DNA from: an uncultured Clostridia bacterium
Lineage (GTDB): Bacteria; Bacillota; Clostridia; TANB77; CAG-508
Direction of reading: 5' to 3'
Length of the DNA: 64,000 nucleotides
Assembly: GCA_948857205.1 (NCBI GenBank)
Contig: CAQPRV010000062.1
Span: 1-64,000 of the forward strand
In this document: positions 29,292 through 38,106 of the stretch, in pieces
Numbering within the stretch: the stretch's first letter is position 1
Layout: each line of letters opens with the position of its first letter
Translations under genes and position numbers: made by a program
The notes under the pieces: model-generated
Seen by the model: only the letters and a program-made list of their open reading frames with translations
The model's database searches: none
What the model was told of the DNA's origin: nothing

Positions 29292-30119
29292 TTATTTACT
29301 GTTTCTTCTCTTAACAATAAATTTATTAGATTGTTTCTTTTTATTTCTTGTTTTATATCCAAGTGCTGGTTTTCCCCAAGGTGTTAATGGTCCTGCGTGT
29401 CCTACAGGTGCTCTACCTTCACCACCACCATGTGGGTGATCTACTGGGTTCATAACTGATCCTCTTACTGTAGGTCTTATTCCCATATGTCTTTTTCTTC
29501 CTGCTTTTCCTATTTTAACATTTTCATGATCACTATTTCCTATTGTTCCTATTGTAGCTCTACATGTTGATAATATTAGTCTCATTTCTCCTGATGGTAA
29601 TCTTACATGTGCATATTTTCCTTCTTTAGCCATTAATTGTGCACTTTGTCCTGCTGCTTTTACTAATTTTCCACCTTGTTTTGGGTTTAATTCGATGTTG
29701 TGTATTAAAGTTCCTACTGGAATTGCACTTATTGGCATTGCATTTCCTGGTTTGATGTCTACTGTTTCTCCTGATATTACTTTGTCTCCGTCTGTTAGTC
29801 CTTGTGGAGCTAAGATATATGCTTTTTCTCCATCTTCATATTGGATTAATGCAATATTTGCACTTCTGTTTGGATCGTATTCTATTCCTATTACTGTTGC
29901 TTCCATATTGTCTTTGTTTCTTTTGAAGTCTACTATTCTATATTTTTGTCTGTTTCCTCCACCTTGATGTCTTACTGTTATTCTACCATATGAGTTTCTT
30001 CCTGCATTTTTCTTTTTCTTTGCTAGTAAGGTTTTTTCTGGTGTCTTTTTTGTTATTTCTTCAAATGATGATACAGTCATGTTTCTTCTTGATGGGGTGT
30101 ATGGTTTAAAGTGTTTCAT
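29292..30119 (-). CDS. rplB: Ribosomal protein L2
   Basis: uL2, 275 residues, needed for subunit joining and peptidyl transfer. [19 protein letters not shown] and the conserved [20 protein letters not shown] are clear. Normal length. A structured 232-bp spacer lies upstream. Confidence 0.97.
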   Translation of the reverse strand: MKHFKPYTPSRRNMTVSSFEEITKKTPEKTLLAKKKKNAGRNSYGRITVRHQGGGNRQKYRIVDFKRNKDNMEATVIGIEYDPNRSANIALIQYEDGEKAYILAPQGLTDGDKVISGETVDIKPGNAMPISAIPVGTLIHNIELNPKQGGKLVKAAGQSAQLMAKEGKYAHVRLPSGEMRLILSTCRATIGTIGNSDHENVKIGKAGRKRHMGIRPTVRGSVMNPVDHPHGGGEGRAPVGHAGPLTPWGKPALGYKTRNKKKQSNKFIVKRRNSK

Positions 30120-30351
30120 TACTATTCTCCTCTCAAAACGATAAAAACCTTCGCATTACTTCTTTAAATTTAAAAATATTTCTTCGGCATACTTATGTAT
30201 AGCCTTATCAATATTTTTAAATTTGCTTAGTACTGCTTGCTTTTGATCATTTTTCTATTCTACTTTTATTTACGGATATTTTTCCTGCTCCGTATCACAG
30301 ATATTCTTTATTTTCCGGGTTCTCTCCCGATATTTTTTTCTATCTTTTTAT
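30120..30351 (-). promoter_or_regulatory. Structured spacer between rplW and rplB
   Basis: An unusually long gap in the S10 operon. It holds a hairpin with 15-base perfect arms (AAATTTAAAAATATT, 30166-30180 and 30210-30224) and two GC-containing hairpins nearer rplW (TACGGA / TCCGTA and CGGG / CCCG). No T run follows, so these are not simple terminators. They may be RNA processing or regulatory structures. Confidence 0.4.
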
Positions 30352-30699
30352 TTATGCTCCCATAAATTCATCAATAGCGTCTTTGTATTTTTTAGAAACT
30401 TTAGTTTCTTTTCCACCTTTAGCTAGATATGAAACTTCTGATGGATTTGTGTCTATTGTTACAATAGCTTTTTTCCAGTCTGAAGTTTTTCCTACATGGT
30501 ATCCTACTCTTTTCTTTTTTCCGTTTATATTCATTGTATTTACTTTTAATACTTTTACTTGGAATAATTTTTCTACCGCTTTTGCTATGTCTATTTTTGT
30601 TGCTTTTTTATTTACTTTAAATGTGTATTTACCTTCTTGTAGTTGGTCATTACTCTTTTCAGTAACAACTGGTGCAATTATAATTTCTTCTGGTAACAT
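30352..30699 (-). CDS. rplW: Ribosomal protein L23
   Basis: uL23, 115 residues, docking site for SRP and trigger factor. [20 protein letters not shown] and [18 protein letters not shown] are canonical. The start overlaps the rplD stop. Slightly longer C-terminus than usual. Confidence 0.96.
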   Translation of the reverse strand: MLPEEIIIAPVVTEKSNDQLQEGKYTFKVNKKATKIDIAKAVEKLFQVKVLKVNTMNINGKKKRVGYHVGKTSDWKKAIVTIDTNPSEVSYLAKGGKETKVSKKYKDAIDEFMGA

Positions 30700-31322
30700 T
30701 ATGCGTACACCTCCTCTAATTTTTTAACAGTATCTACTGGTAAAATTAGATTTGTATAATTTAATAAATCAAATACATTAATGTTATTAGCTGTAATTGT
30801 TTTAACTCCTTCAATATTTCTTGATGACATTAAAACGTTTTTGTTGTTTTCTGGAAGAACTATTAAGGTTTTTCCTGCAACTTTTAAGTCTGATAATGCT
30901 TTTACCATTGTTTTTGTTTTGATTTCTTTTACTTCTAATTTGTCAACAACTGTTAATTCTTTTTCTATCACTTTAGAACTTAATATTGATTTGATTGCTA
31001 ATCTTCTTTCTTTTTTGTTTACTGTATATCTATATGAACGAGGTTTTGGTCCTAATGCAATTCCACCTTTTATCCATTGTGGAGCTCTTATTGAACCTTG
31101 TCTTGCTCTACCTGTTCCTTTTTGTCTCCATGGTTTTCTTCCTCCACCACGAACTTCTGCTCTTGTTTTTGTACTTTGTGTACCTTGTCTTTGATTAGCT
31201 AAATAATTCACTAGTACTTCATGTACTATGTTTTCGTTTGGTTCAATTCCAAATACATTTTCAGCTAAGTCTATATCGCTTACTTTTTTCCCTTTTATAT
31301 CATATACATCTACTTTTGGCAT
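30699..31322 (-). CDS. rplD: Ribosomal protein L4
   Basis: uL4, 207 residues, with the tunnel loop region [20 protein letters not shown]. In several bacteria L4 represses its own operon. Normal length and order. Confidence 0.97.
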   Translation of the reverse strand: MPKVDVYDIKGKKVSDIDLAENVFGIEPNENIVHEVLVNYLANQRQGTQSTKTRAEVRGGGRKPWRQKGTGRARQGSIRAPQWIKGGIALGPKPRSYRYTVNKKERRLAIKSILSSKVIEKELTVVDKLEVKEIKTKTMVKALSDLKVAGKTLIVLPENNKNVLMSSRNIEGVKTITANNINVFDLLNYTNLILPVDTVKKLEEVYA

Positions 31323-31344
31323 GATTTAATTTCCTCCTTCCTTA

Positions 31345-31980
31345 CTATTTACTAGCCTTTACTGTTGATTTTATTTTTAAGATAGCTCCTTTAGGTCCTG
31401 GAACACTACCTTTTATTAATAATACATTTTTATCCATATCAACTTTAACAACATCTAAGTTTTGTATTGTAACTGTAACTCTTCCCATGTGTCCTGGTAG
31501 TTTTTTACCTTTGAATACTCTACTTGGTGTTGAACATGCTCCCATTGATCCTGGTCTTCTATGATACATTGATCCATGTCCCATTGGTCCTCTATGTTGT
31601 CCATGTCTTTTTATAACACCTTGGAATCCTTTTCCTTTTGAGGTTCCTTGTACATCCACTCTTTCTCCTGCTTCAAATATGTTTGCTTTTACTTCGTCTC
31701 CTACTTTATAGGTAGTGATGTCTTCTAGTCTGAATTCTCTTAGATGTTTTTTATTTGTTAATTTTGCTTTTGCAAAATGTCCTGCTTCTGGTTTGTTTAT
31801 ATGTTTGTCTTTTATTTCTCCATATCCTAATTGTATTGCATTATATCCATCAGTTTCTACAGTTTTTACTTGTGCTACAATATTTCCTTCTGTTTCTATA
31901 ACTGTTACTGGAATAACATTTCCTTTTTCATCAAATATTTGTGTCATACCGATTTTTTTTCCGATAATTCCTTTTTTCAC
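31345..31980 (-). CDS. rplC: Ribosomal protein L3
   Basis: uL3, 211 residues. [20 protein letters not shown] and the conserved [19 protein letters not shown] loop that reaches the peptidyl transferase centre are clear. Normal length. Confidence 0.97.
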   Translation of the reverse strand: MKKGIIGKKIGMTQIFDEKGNVIPVTVIETEGNIVAQVKTVETDGYNAIQLGYGEIKDKHINKPEAGHFAKAKLTNKKHLREFRLEDITTYKVGDEVKANIFEAGERVDVQGTSKGKGFQGVIKRHGQHRGPMGHGSMYHRRPGSMGACSTPSRVFKGKKLPGHMGRVTVTIQNLDVVKVDMDKNVLLIKGSVPGPKGAILKIKSTVKASK

Positions 31981-32119
31981 TTTAATTTCCTCCTAACTAT
32001 TGGCTAACTTTTGTTAGCTTGGTTTTGATGCTACATTTCTATGTAGTTTAATTTTTAATGTTCACAATTTAGCTTTGCTCGATTGCATAAGCTCTAAATA
32101 AAACTGTTTTTCCGCTAAC

Positions 32120-32443
32120 TTATAGCTTAATTTCAATATCTACACCAGCTGGTAGTTCTAATTTCATAAGGTTATCAACTGTTTTTTGTGTTGGGTATAA
32201 AATATCGATTACTCTTTTATGTGTTCTCATTTCAAATTGTTCTCTTGAGTCTTTGTATTTGTGTGGAGAACGTAGTATTGTTACGATTTCTTTTTGTGTT
32301 GGTAATGGAATAGGACCTGAAACCTTTGCTCCTGTTTTCTTAGCAGTATCTACTATTTTTTCAGCAGACTGATCTAAAACTACATGGTCATATGCTTTTA
32401 GTCTTATTCTTATTTTTTCGCTTGTTGCTACTGTGTTTGCCAT
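32120..32443 (-). CDS. rpsJ: Ribosomal protein S10
   Basis: uS10 (NusE), 107 residues, a ribosomal protein and antitermination factor partner of Nus[21 protein letters not shown] and [20 protein letters not shown] are canonical. First gene of the superoperon, with AAAGGAGGGAAAATTAC before the ATG and a long structured leader upstream. Confidence 0.97.
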   Translation of the reverse strand: MANTVATSEKIRIRLKAYDHVVLDQSAEKIVDTAKKTGAKVSGPIPLPTQKEIVTILRSPHKYKDSREQFEMRTHKRVIDILYPTQKTVDNLMKLELPAGVDIEIKL

Positions 32444-32455
32444 TGTAATTTTCCC

Positions 32456-32703
32456 TCCTTTAATTTATATTTTCTTACGGCAACTTTATTTTGTTGCCAA
32501 AATTACCGTGGCAAGTTAGAACGCATTCTGGTGTTTTGTTTGTCACCTATTTTTAAACCCAAAAATCGCATGAAATCTTGGGATAAGTGCATTCTATTTA
32601 AACTTACCGCCTGGTCTTTGCCATGACATACTCCACTAAAGTTCCCTCCATCTTACTTTTGTATAGATGTAGCCACATTTAGCTTCAACGCAAAACTCAT
32701 GCT
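32456..32703 (-). promoter_or_regulatory. Structured 5' leader of the S10 operon
   Basis: About 250 nt between the promoter and rpsJ. On the minus strand it contains hairpins GGTG/CACC, AGAA-TGCG-TTCT and CCCAA/TTGGG. It also has two mutually exclusive hairpins near rpsJ: TTGCCA...TGGCAA and GGCAAC...GTTGCC share the GGCAA segment. This looks like a ribosomal-protein autoregulatory leader. I cannot assign it to a named class. It also holds a six-codon reading frame (32604-32624) that ends CGG TAA. Confidence 0.5.
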
Positions 32704-32708
32704 TAATT

Positions 32709-32737
32709 ATTATATAATGCTTTCTTCCGTATGTCAA
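32709..32737 (-). promoter_or_regulatory. S10 operon promoter
   Basis: Perfect consensus on the minus strand: TTGACA, 17-base spacer, TATAAT. It drives rpsJ and probably most of the downstream superoperon. Confidence 0.85.
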
Positions 32738-32778
32738 GAAATTTTGTAATATTTTTATAATTATTATATAGCAAACAT

Positions 32779-32808
32779 TACAGTTCAGTATATGGCTACT
32801 GAACTGTA
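32779..32808. terminator. Hairpin at the 3' end of the HAD gene
   Basis: Eleven-base perfect arms ACAGTTCAGTA / TACTGAACTGT. The T run is on the plus strand (ATTTTTTA), so as a terminator it suits plus-strand transcripts better. The last codons of the HAD gene lie inside it. Confidence 0.55.
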
Positions 32809-33359
32809 TTTTTTACTTTTATATATATGTCTTTCCAATTATCAATTCTATATAAATTTGTTTCATAATTTATATTACTTTTACTATTAAATAATATAGT
32901 TTCAATTCCTAGTTCACTAACCTTTTCACAATTTACAATAGAATCGTCTATAAATAAATCTACTTTTTCATTCTCACAAACTTTTGCTTTATTAAAATCA
33001 CAGATTAATTTATCATAGTGGATATTATTGTTTTTTAACTCTTCAATTGTTGTTTTATACTCATTAGTATATAAAGTTTTATCTCTTGCTGTAATAATTA
33101 TTATTTCATGACCTAGATCTTTAATTTTATCAATATATTCTGCAACTTTAGTTTTAAACGGTGTATTCGGAATAACTTTATCATAATATTTTTTTGCAAA
33201 TTCAAGTTCTCTTTCTTTCATTTCTCTTGGAAAATTACTATATGAAATGTTATTATATTTTAAATAATTTATATCTATATCAAAAAATTCTGCTATATAT
33301 GGCATTAAATAATCAAATGTATCTGCCATTGTATCATCTATATCTATTCCTATTTTCAT
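32796..33359 (-). CDS. HAD-superfamily 5'(3')-deoxyribonucleotidase-like
   Basis: A 187-residue HAD phosphatase of the NT5C type. Motif I is GIDIDDTMADT (nucleophile Asp), motif II IIITAR, motif III Lys near ~118, and motif IV VDLFIDDSI. Probably dephosphorylates nucleotides or a related small phosphate; the substrate is not predictable. It lies upstream of the S10 promoter on the same strand, last of a small group with the acetyltransferase gene. Confidence 0.8.
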   Translation of the reverse strand: MKIGIDIDDTMADTFDYLMPYIAEFFDIDINYLKYNNISYSNFPREMKERELEFAKKYYDKVIPNTPFKTKVAEYIDKIKDLGHEIIIITARDKTLYTNEYKTTIEELKNNNIHYDKLICDFNKAKVCENEKVDLFIDDSIVNCEKVSELGIETILFNSKSNINYETNLYRIDNWKDIYIKVKNTVQ

Positions 33360-33380
33360 ATTTTTTCTCTTTCAATTTAA

Positions 33381-33815
33381 TTATATGTTTTTTACAAATG
33401 CTTTATCTTTATTTTCATCATATCCTAGCTTTCTATATAATTCGTGTGCACATTTTCTATGAAATCCACTAAACAACCATATTCTTGTTATATGTTCTTT
33501 TTTTGCTATTTCTTCTGCTCTATTCATCAGTTTTGTTGCAATTCCTAATCTCCTATATTCATCTTTTATTGCTAAATCCCATATAGTTGCATCTTTTCCT
33601 GATGGAAATGTTAAAATATTTAGAGTTACTGTTCCTACTAAATTATCATTTATGTAATATCCTAACACATGAATATCTTTATTATCTTTGGTGATTTTAT
33701 ATAAATTCTTCATTTTTTCATAGCTTATATTATTATTAAAAACATCCTTTAATATTTGTTGTAATTGTTCTAAGTCCTTTTCTTCTATTTTACTTACTAT
33801 GTTATCTCTTTTCAT
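33381..33815 (-). CDS. GNAT-family N-acetyltransferase
   Basis: A 144-residue acetyltransferase. The acetyl-CoA-binding motif A is IWDLAIKDEYRRLGIATKLM (about residues 73-92), preceded by the beta-strand VGTVTLNIL. Substrate unknown. ATG 33815 is chosen because GAGAAAGG lies 12 bases upstream; an upstream TTG overlaps that site. Same strand as, and 20 bases before, the HAD gene. Confidence 0.8.
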   Translation of the reverse strand: MKRDNIVSKIEEKDLEQLQQILKDVFNNNISYEKMKNLYKITKDNKDIHVLGYYINDNLVGTVTLNILTFPSGKDATIWDLAIKDEYRRLGIATKLMNRAEEIAKKEHITRIWLFSGFHRKCAHELYRKLGYDENKDKAFVKNI

Positions 33816-33866
33816 TTTTACTATCAATCCTTTCTCTAAAGGTACAAATTCTATTTTATATAGAAT

Positions 33867-34430
33867 CTAATTTAAAATAATAACTCTTCCTCCAATACAT
33901 CTGTTGAAGCATCCAACATTTTGAAATTCTGTATATTCTTGGTTTGTTATTACACCTGCATCATGAGCTTCTTCTAATAACATTTGATTCCATTGTTTTA
34001 TATCTCCACGAATTACTAATCTTTTATTATCTTCATCTAATTGATTAAAATAATCAGCAACCTCTTGCCTTCTAGTTTGAATTGCAAAATAAGTTTGTCC
34101 TAAAGCAATTACTTCTTTTCTTTGATCTCCATTTTGTACTATTAAATAACAAGCATATCTTGATAATTCATAATCAACTACTTTCTTCTGTAATTCACCT
34201 GCTTCAATGATTTTCCTGACCTCAGGAAAATCGTCTTCTATATCTCTTCCACTATTTTGACATGCTAGTTTTGCTCTATCTATTACTTTAGAAAAATTTT
34301 CCCATTTTTTATATTGTAAAACTCCACTTAACTCTCTAGCAATCCAATATTCAGCTCGATCTTCTCTAATCTTTTTTATTTTTTCTAAATTTTTATATTC
34401 TTCTGCTTTTAAATTACTCAATATTATCAT
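33867..34430 (-). CDS. DinD-like DNA-damage-inducible protein, shortened
   Basis: A 187-residue protein resembling DinD. The segments YWIARELSGVLQYKKWENFS and DYELSRYACYLIVQNGD plus ALGQTYFAIQTRRQE match the Bro-N-like N-terminal domain and the middle of E. coli DinD. Homologues run about 270 residues; here the conserved C-terminal part after FQNVG is lost and replaced by a short tail (CFNRCIGGRVIILN). It may be a truncated gene or a natural short form. An SOS-box-like palindrome lies upstream at 34461-34472. Confidence 0.6.
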   Translation of the reverse strand: MIILSNLKAEEYKNLEKIKKIREDRAEYWIARELSGVLQYKKWENFSKVIDRAKLACQNSGRDIEDDFPEVRKIIEAGELQKKVVDYELSRYACYLIVQNGDQRKEVIALGQTYFAIQTRRQEVADYFNQLDEDNKRLVIRGDIKQWNQMLLEEAHDAGVITNQEYTEFQNVGCFNRCIGGRVIILN

Positions 34431-34460
34431 CTCAAATTTTTAAGTTTTTATTATTGTATA

Positions 34461-34472
34461 AAACATTTGTTT
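34461..34472. promoter_or_regulatory. Possible LexA-like box upstream of dinD-like gene
   Basis: Perfect palindrome AAAC-ATTT-GTTT, 31 bases before the dinD-like start. It resembles the Firmicute GAAC-N4-GTTC site with A for G. Weak evidence in AT-rich DNA. Confidence 0.25.
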
Positions 34473-34837
34473 ATTATTCAAGTGGTTTTAAAGAAATTTT
34501 CCAAAAAAATATGTATCTTATATTTCTATAAAATACATACTTTTATTTAAGTTTTATCTCCAAACATTATTATTTTTTTGTGGACAAATCGTTGACATTG
34601 TCAACATTAAATTATACTACTCCGCATACCATGTCAACTTCTATCGTTACCTTAATTTTATTATTTTCTACTCTTTAAATCTTATTTTTGCCTTTTCTCT
34701 CAAAACTAATAAAATCTCCGAAAGCAGTAAACTCAACTATTTTGTCTAATTCTTTAGATATAGCACCGAACAACATTCCACATGTGATGAAAAATATAAT
34801 TTAAAAAAACAAAAAGAAGCTTGCATTCCAAATTCCT
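34473..34837. other. Non-coding stretch between acetyltransferase and dinD-like gene
   Basis: No gene seen. It contains one hairpin with AAAATATGTAT / ATACATACTTT arms near 34506-34545, which can terminate the transcript coming from the right, and otherwise unstructured sequence with a slightly raised GC patch at 34580-34660. Confidence 0.4.
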
Positions 34838-35396
34838 TTAAACAGTTAAGTTTTTTATCACTTTACATGGGTTACCGAAAAGCAACTACATTCGATGGAA
34901 TATCTCTTGTTACTACACTTCCTGCCCCAATAACACAATTATCTCCTATATTTACACCTGGAAGTACAACAACATTTCCACCTATCCAGACATTACTTCC
35001 TACAATTATTGGTTTTGCATATTCTAAGCCATTATTTCTTGACTTAGAATCTATTGGGTGACCTGCTGTATAAAATCCACAATTAGGAGCAATAAATACA
35101 TTATCACCAAATTTTACTTTGTTTCCATCTAAAATTATTAAATTATGATTAGAATAAAAATTTTCACCTATTTCTATATTATATCCATAATCACAGATAA
35201 AAGGTTGCTCTATTAAAAAGTTTTGTTTTGTCTTTCCTAAAATTTTCTTAATTATTTTTTTCCTATCTTGCTCTTGACTTGGTTTTAAGTTATTGTATTC
35301 AAAGCATAAATCTTTCGCGATTTTTCTTTCCTTTATTAATTCTTCACAACCAGCAAAATATATTTCTCCTAATAACATTTTTTCTTTTTCACTCAC
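34838..35396 (-). CDS. Maltose O-acetyltransferase-like hexapeptide transferase with one +1 frameshift
   Basis: A LbH (left-handed beta-helix) acetyltransferase of the MAA/NodL group that transfers acetyl from acetyl-CoA to a sugar. The maltose-acetyltransferase domain (EKEKMLLGEIYFAG) is followed by hexapeptide repeats, the catalytic His in FYTAGHPID, and VWIGGNVVVLPGVNIGDNCV. The zero frame stops right after VVAF because of an extra C at 34877 (GCT TTT C GGT AAC). Skipping it restores the conserved GNPCKVI and ends at 34838. The start is uncertain: GTG 35396 matches family N-termini (VSEKEKM), while an in-frame ATG exists at 35444. Confidence 0.85.
34875..34877 (-). other. In-frame CGG +1 shift site, acetyltransferase
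   Basis: Coding strand GTT GCT TTT C GGT AAC CCA. Zero frame: CGG then TAA. The +1 frame gives the family-conserved GNPCKVI and then a normal-looking C-terminus of nine more residues. Confidence 0.85.
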
Positions 35397-35512
35397 AAAC
35401 AACTCAGCCTCTCTAAATAATAAATTAATTTTTAACATCCTCATATTATAATGTTTTTATTATAATATTCTTTTGATATTATTTCCTATTTTTAACTAAA
35501 ATTTCAATTATT

Positions 35513-36472
35513 TTACTTTTGTTCTTTTATTATTATATCAATTGATTCTTTTCTCATACCCTTTATAATCTTACAACTATTATCTAATTTTTGTTGATCT
35601 TCTTGACTTAATTCTAGTTTAATAACCTCTCTAACACCTTCACTATTAATAATAGCTGGAACACCTATATAAATATCTTCTTGATTATATTCATTTTTTA
35701 AATAAGTAGAAACTGTTAAAATTGAATTTTCATTATCTAAAATAGCTTTTACTAATCTGTATAGAGCCATACCTATTCCATAATAAGTTGCTTTTTTCTT
35801 TTCTATAATTTTATATGCTGATTTAACAACTTCTTCATGTATATTTTTTAAATTATTAATTGGTAAATTACTATCTTCTAAAATATCACTTATCTTCTTA
35901 CATCCTACATAGGCATAATCCCAAGGTACAAATGAAGAATCTCCATGTTCTCCCATTATATATGCATGTACATTTTTACTTGATACTTGCAAATAATCTC
36001 CTATTAAATAACGAAGTCTAGCAGTATCTAATACAGTTCCTGAACCTATTACCCTATTTTTAGGTAGTCCAGAAACTTGTGCTACAACATATGTCATTAA
36101 ATCTACAGGATTGCTTGCTACAATAATAATTCCATTAAATCCACTTTTCATTATATTTTGTGTAATTTCTTTCATAATCCTTGTATTAGTTTCTGCTAAC
36201 TCTAGTCTTGACTGCCCTGATCTTTGTGCTACTCCAGCTGTTATTACAACTATTTCTGCATCTTTACATTCATCATATTCACCTGCTTTTATTATTATTT
36301 TTTGAGGTGCATATGGTAATCCATGAGATAAGTCCATTTGCTCTCCTATTGTTTTATCTTTGTTTATATCAATTAAAATAAGTTCTTTTATACCTCCCCT
36401 ATTTATCATTGAATAAGCCATACTCATTCCTACAAATCCTGTACCTACTAAGACTATTTTTCCTTTTTTCAT
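35513..36472 (-). CDS. ldh: L-lactate dehydrogenase
   Basis: A 319-residue NAD-dependent enzyme reducing pyruvate to L-lactate in fermentation. Rossmann motif GTGFVGMSMA, NAD-specificity Asp in LILIDINKD, the substrate Arg region (AQRSGQSRLELAETN), VASNPVDLMTY, and the catalytic His in IMGEHGDSSF. Gln before RSGQSR supports lactate rather than malate as substrate. Start preceded by AAGGAGTGATTTT. The upstream region is shared with the divergent DUF4364 gene; an extended -10 TGGTATAAT lies at 36494-36502. Confidence 0.93.
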   Translation of the reverse strand: MKKGKIVLVGTGFVGMSMAYSMINRGGIKELILIDINKDKTIGEQMDLSHGLPYAPQKIIIKAGEYDECKDAEIVVITAGVAQRSGQSRLELAETNTRIMKEITQNIMKSGFNGIIIVASNPVDLMTYVVAQVSGLPKNRVIGSGTVLDTARLRYLIGDYLQVSSKNVHAYIMGEHGDSSFVPWDYAYVGCKKISDILEDSNLPINNLKNIHEEVVKSAYKIIEKKKATYYGIGMALYRLVKAILDNENSILTVSTYLKNEYNQEDIYIGVPAIINSEGVREVIKLELSQEDQQKLDNSCKIIKGMRKESIDIIIKEQK

Positions 36473-36552
36473 AAAATCACTCCTTATTTACATATTATAC
36501 CACTTATTATAATATTTTAAAATACTTTTAAATGTTAGCAAGTAAATTTTTA

Positions 36553-36581
36553 TTTACTTTTTAAGCATGTTATGTTATAAT
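36553..36581 (+). promoter_or_regulatory. Promoter of the DUF4364 gene
   Basis: TTTACT, 17-base spacer, TATAAT with TG one base upstream (extended -10). An imperfect palindrome AAGTAAATTTTTATTTACTT overlaps the -35 and could be an operator. Confidence 0.7.
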
Positions 36582-36611
36582 ATGTAAAAATCAAAGTGAG
36601 GAGTGCTATTT

Positions 36612-37157
36612 ATGAGTTCAGAATTAAATAATACTACTACTTTGGCTGAAAATAAAGTGTTAATATTATATATATTAATTAAGCTAAATAGAGAAATTAA
36701 ACAAGATGATTTGTTTCAAATAATAACATCTATAAACGAAATAAATTATTTTTATTTTAAACAAGTATTAACAGATTTAATAGATTCCAAATTAGTAGGT
36801 AGTTATACAAAAGAGAAAGAATCAGTTATAAAAATAACAACCGAAGGAATAAACGCATACACATTAACAGAAGATGTATTACCAGGAATTATAAAACTAA
36901 AAGCAGATAATACTTTTGAAAAAGAATTTCATTCGATAGAACAACAAGCATCTGTTATAGCTGAATTTATACCAAGAGATGAAAATAATTATACAATAAA
37001 ATGTAAGATAGTAGAAAAAAATGAAACTATTTTTGAAGTAAAAACCTTTGCTGGAACAAGAGATATGGCTAAAAAAATTGTAGATAATTGGAATAAAAAT
37101 GCAAATATAATTTATCCTAATATTTTAAATTTATTATTAGAAGATAAAAAAAATTAA
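36612..37157 (+). CDS. DUF4364-family protein
   Basis: A 181-residue protein of the DUF4364 family found across Clostridia. Residues ~1-70 look like a winged-helix module (LAENKVLILYILIKLNREIK ... VLTDLIDSKLVGSY), followed by a C-terminal alpha/beta part ending TRDMAKKIVDNWNKNA. It is probably a DNA-binding regulator; target unknown. ATG 36612 follows GTGAGGAGTGCTATTT. Its own promoter and two downstream hairpins suggest a monocistronic gene. Confidence 0.75.
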   Translation: MSSELNNTTTLAENKVLILYILIKLNREIKQDDLFQIITSINEINYFYFKQVLTDLIDSKLVGSYTKEKESVIKITTEGINAYTLTEDVLPGIIKLKADNTFEKEFHSIEQQASVIAEFIPRDENNYTIKCKIVEKNETIFEVKTFAGTRDMAKKIVDNWNKNANIIYPNILNLLLEDKKN

Positions 37158-37191
37158 AGAGCAAAAAAAATTAACTTTGACTCTTTTTTAT
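37156..37191 (+). terminator. Terminator of the DUF4364 gene
   Basis: AAAGAG-CAAA / TTTG-CTCTTT arms followed by six Ts, starting at the stop codon. A second, stronger hairpin lies at 37246-37286. Confidence 0.65.
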
Positions 37192-37245
37192 ATCATCGCT
37201 ATAGATTTCACATTTTCTCCTTAAAGTCGAAAACTTAAATCTACC

Positions 37246-37286
37246 AAGAACAAATAAGAAAATCAAAGATTTTATTATTTGTTCTT
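37246..37286. terminator. Long hairpin between convergent genes
   Basis: Twelve-base arms AAGAACAAATAA / TTATTTGTTCTT with an inner GAAAATC/GATTTT extension, lying between the convergent DUF4364 and metallopeptidase genes. No long T run follows. Confidence 0.5.
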
Positions 37287-37365
37287 TTCTAAAATCTTAA
37301 AAAATAAAAATATAATATTCGAATTATTATATAATTTTAAAAGCTTATTATAATATCATTATTTT

Positions 37366-38055
37366 TTATCTAAAAATACAAATTATACAAAAAATAATAT
37401 TTCTAATAAAAATACTTAAAAATAAATTATAATTTATACATTTAATTCCGATCTTATTTATTTCATCAAAACCATTTATCAATTTATTGCTTTCTTCTTT
37501 TGAAGATATTTTCTTTTCTTCAATATATTCTTTAGCTAAATATCTAGCCTTAATCATTGCATCATTTTCTAAATACATTCTGACCATAAAATAAATTAAT
37601 CCAAAAAAAGTTAATATAGCTAAAAACATGGTTTTATATGGAAGAGATTTTATTAATGCCAAAATGCAAATTGCTAAATAAAAAATTATATAAAAATTTG
37701 AAAAATAAAAATTAAATAATAATAATTTTCTATCTTGCACTGAATGTAGGCATTCATGTGCAATCGTCTGAATTCTTGTATATGTATCTTTAATATTTGC
37801 TATTGTAATTTTATTTGTTATTGCAATATATAAACTTGAATTACTTTCTTTGTTTTCTTCAATTTTAACCTTTTCATTTTTTAATTTTTTTAAATATTCC
37901 TTACATAATTCTATATTGTCTGGGTACTTTTTAGAGATTTCATCTAGTTCTTCATTTTTTCCTAATTGTTTTATTTCTTTTATTTTGTAACAAAAAATAA
38001 ATTTTAAAATTAAAGTTAATACTAAAAATATTATTAGCAAAATTATAAATTCCAT
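37366..38055 (-). CDS. Membrane zinc metallopeptidase-like protein
   Basis: A 229-residue membrane protein. N-terminal helix (EFIILLIIFLVLTLILKFIF), a soluble region with the zinc motif HECLH in IAHECLHSVQ (about residue 107), then two central helices and a C-terminal hydrophobic stretch. The HExxH motif in this setting resembles small neutral zinc metallopeptidases of Clostridia. No second zinc ligand can be named with confidence. Start 38055 follows GAAAGGAAGTAGT; an upstream frame to 38073 lacks an RBS. It is the last gene of the sporulation/ybeY cluster. Confidence 0.6.
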   Translation of the reverse strand: MEFIILLIIFLVLTLILKFIFCYKIKEIKQLGKNEELDEISKKYPDNIELCKEYLKKLKNEKVKIEENKESNSSLYIAITNKITIANIKDTYTRIQTIAHECLHSVQDRKLLLFNFYFSNFYIIFYLAICILALIKSLPYKTMFLAILTFFGLIYFMVRMYLENDAMIKARYLAKEYIEEKKISSKEESNKLINGFDEINKIGIKCINYNLFLSIFIRNIIFCIICIFR

Positions 38056-38106
38056 ACTACTTCCTTTCACCATTTTTTTAAGCTGATGAAATCATCAGCT
38101 TATTAC

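Noticed and set aside
15301..31198. Long plus-strand reading frames opposite the ribosomal protein genes
   Set aside because: They mirror the codon pattern of the real minus-strand genes, lack ribosome binding sites and encode Phe/Leu/Ser-rich nonsense.
26105..32110. Short related spacers (GCAATC..TCGATTG-like) between ribosomal genes as a repeat family
   Set aside because: The pieces at ~26.16, 29.19 and 32.06 kb share only a few short words and differ in structure. Too degenerate to call by eye.
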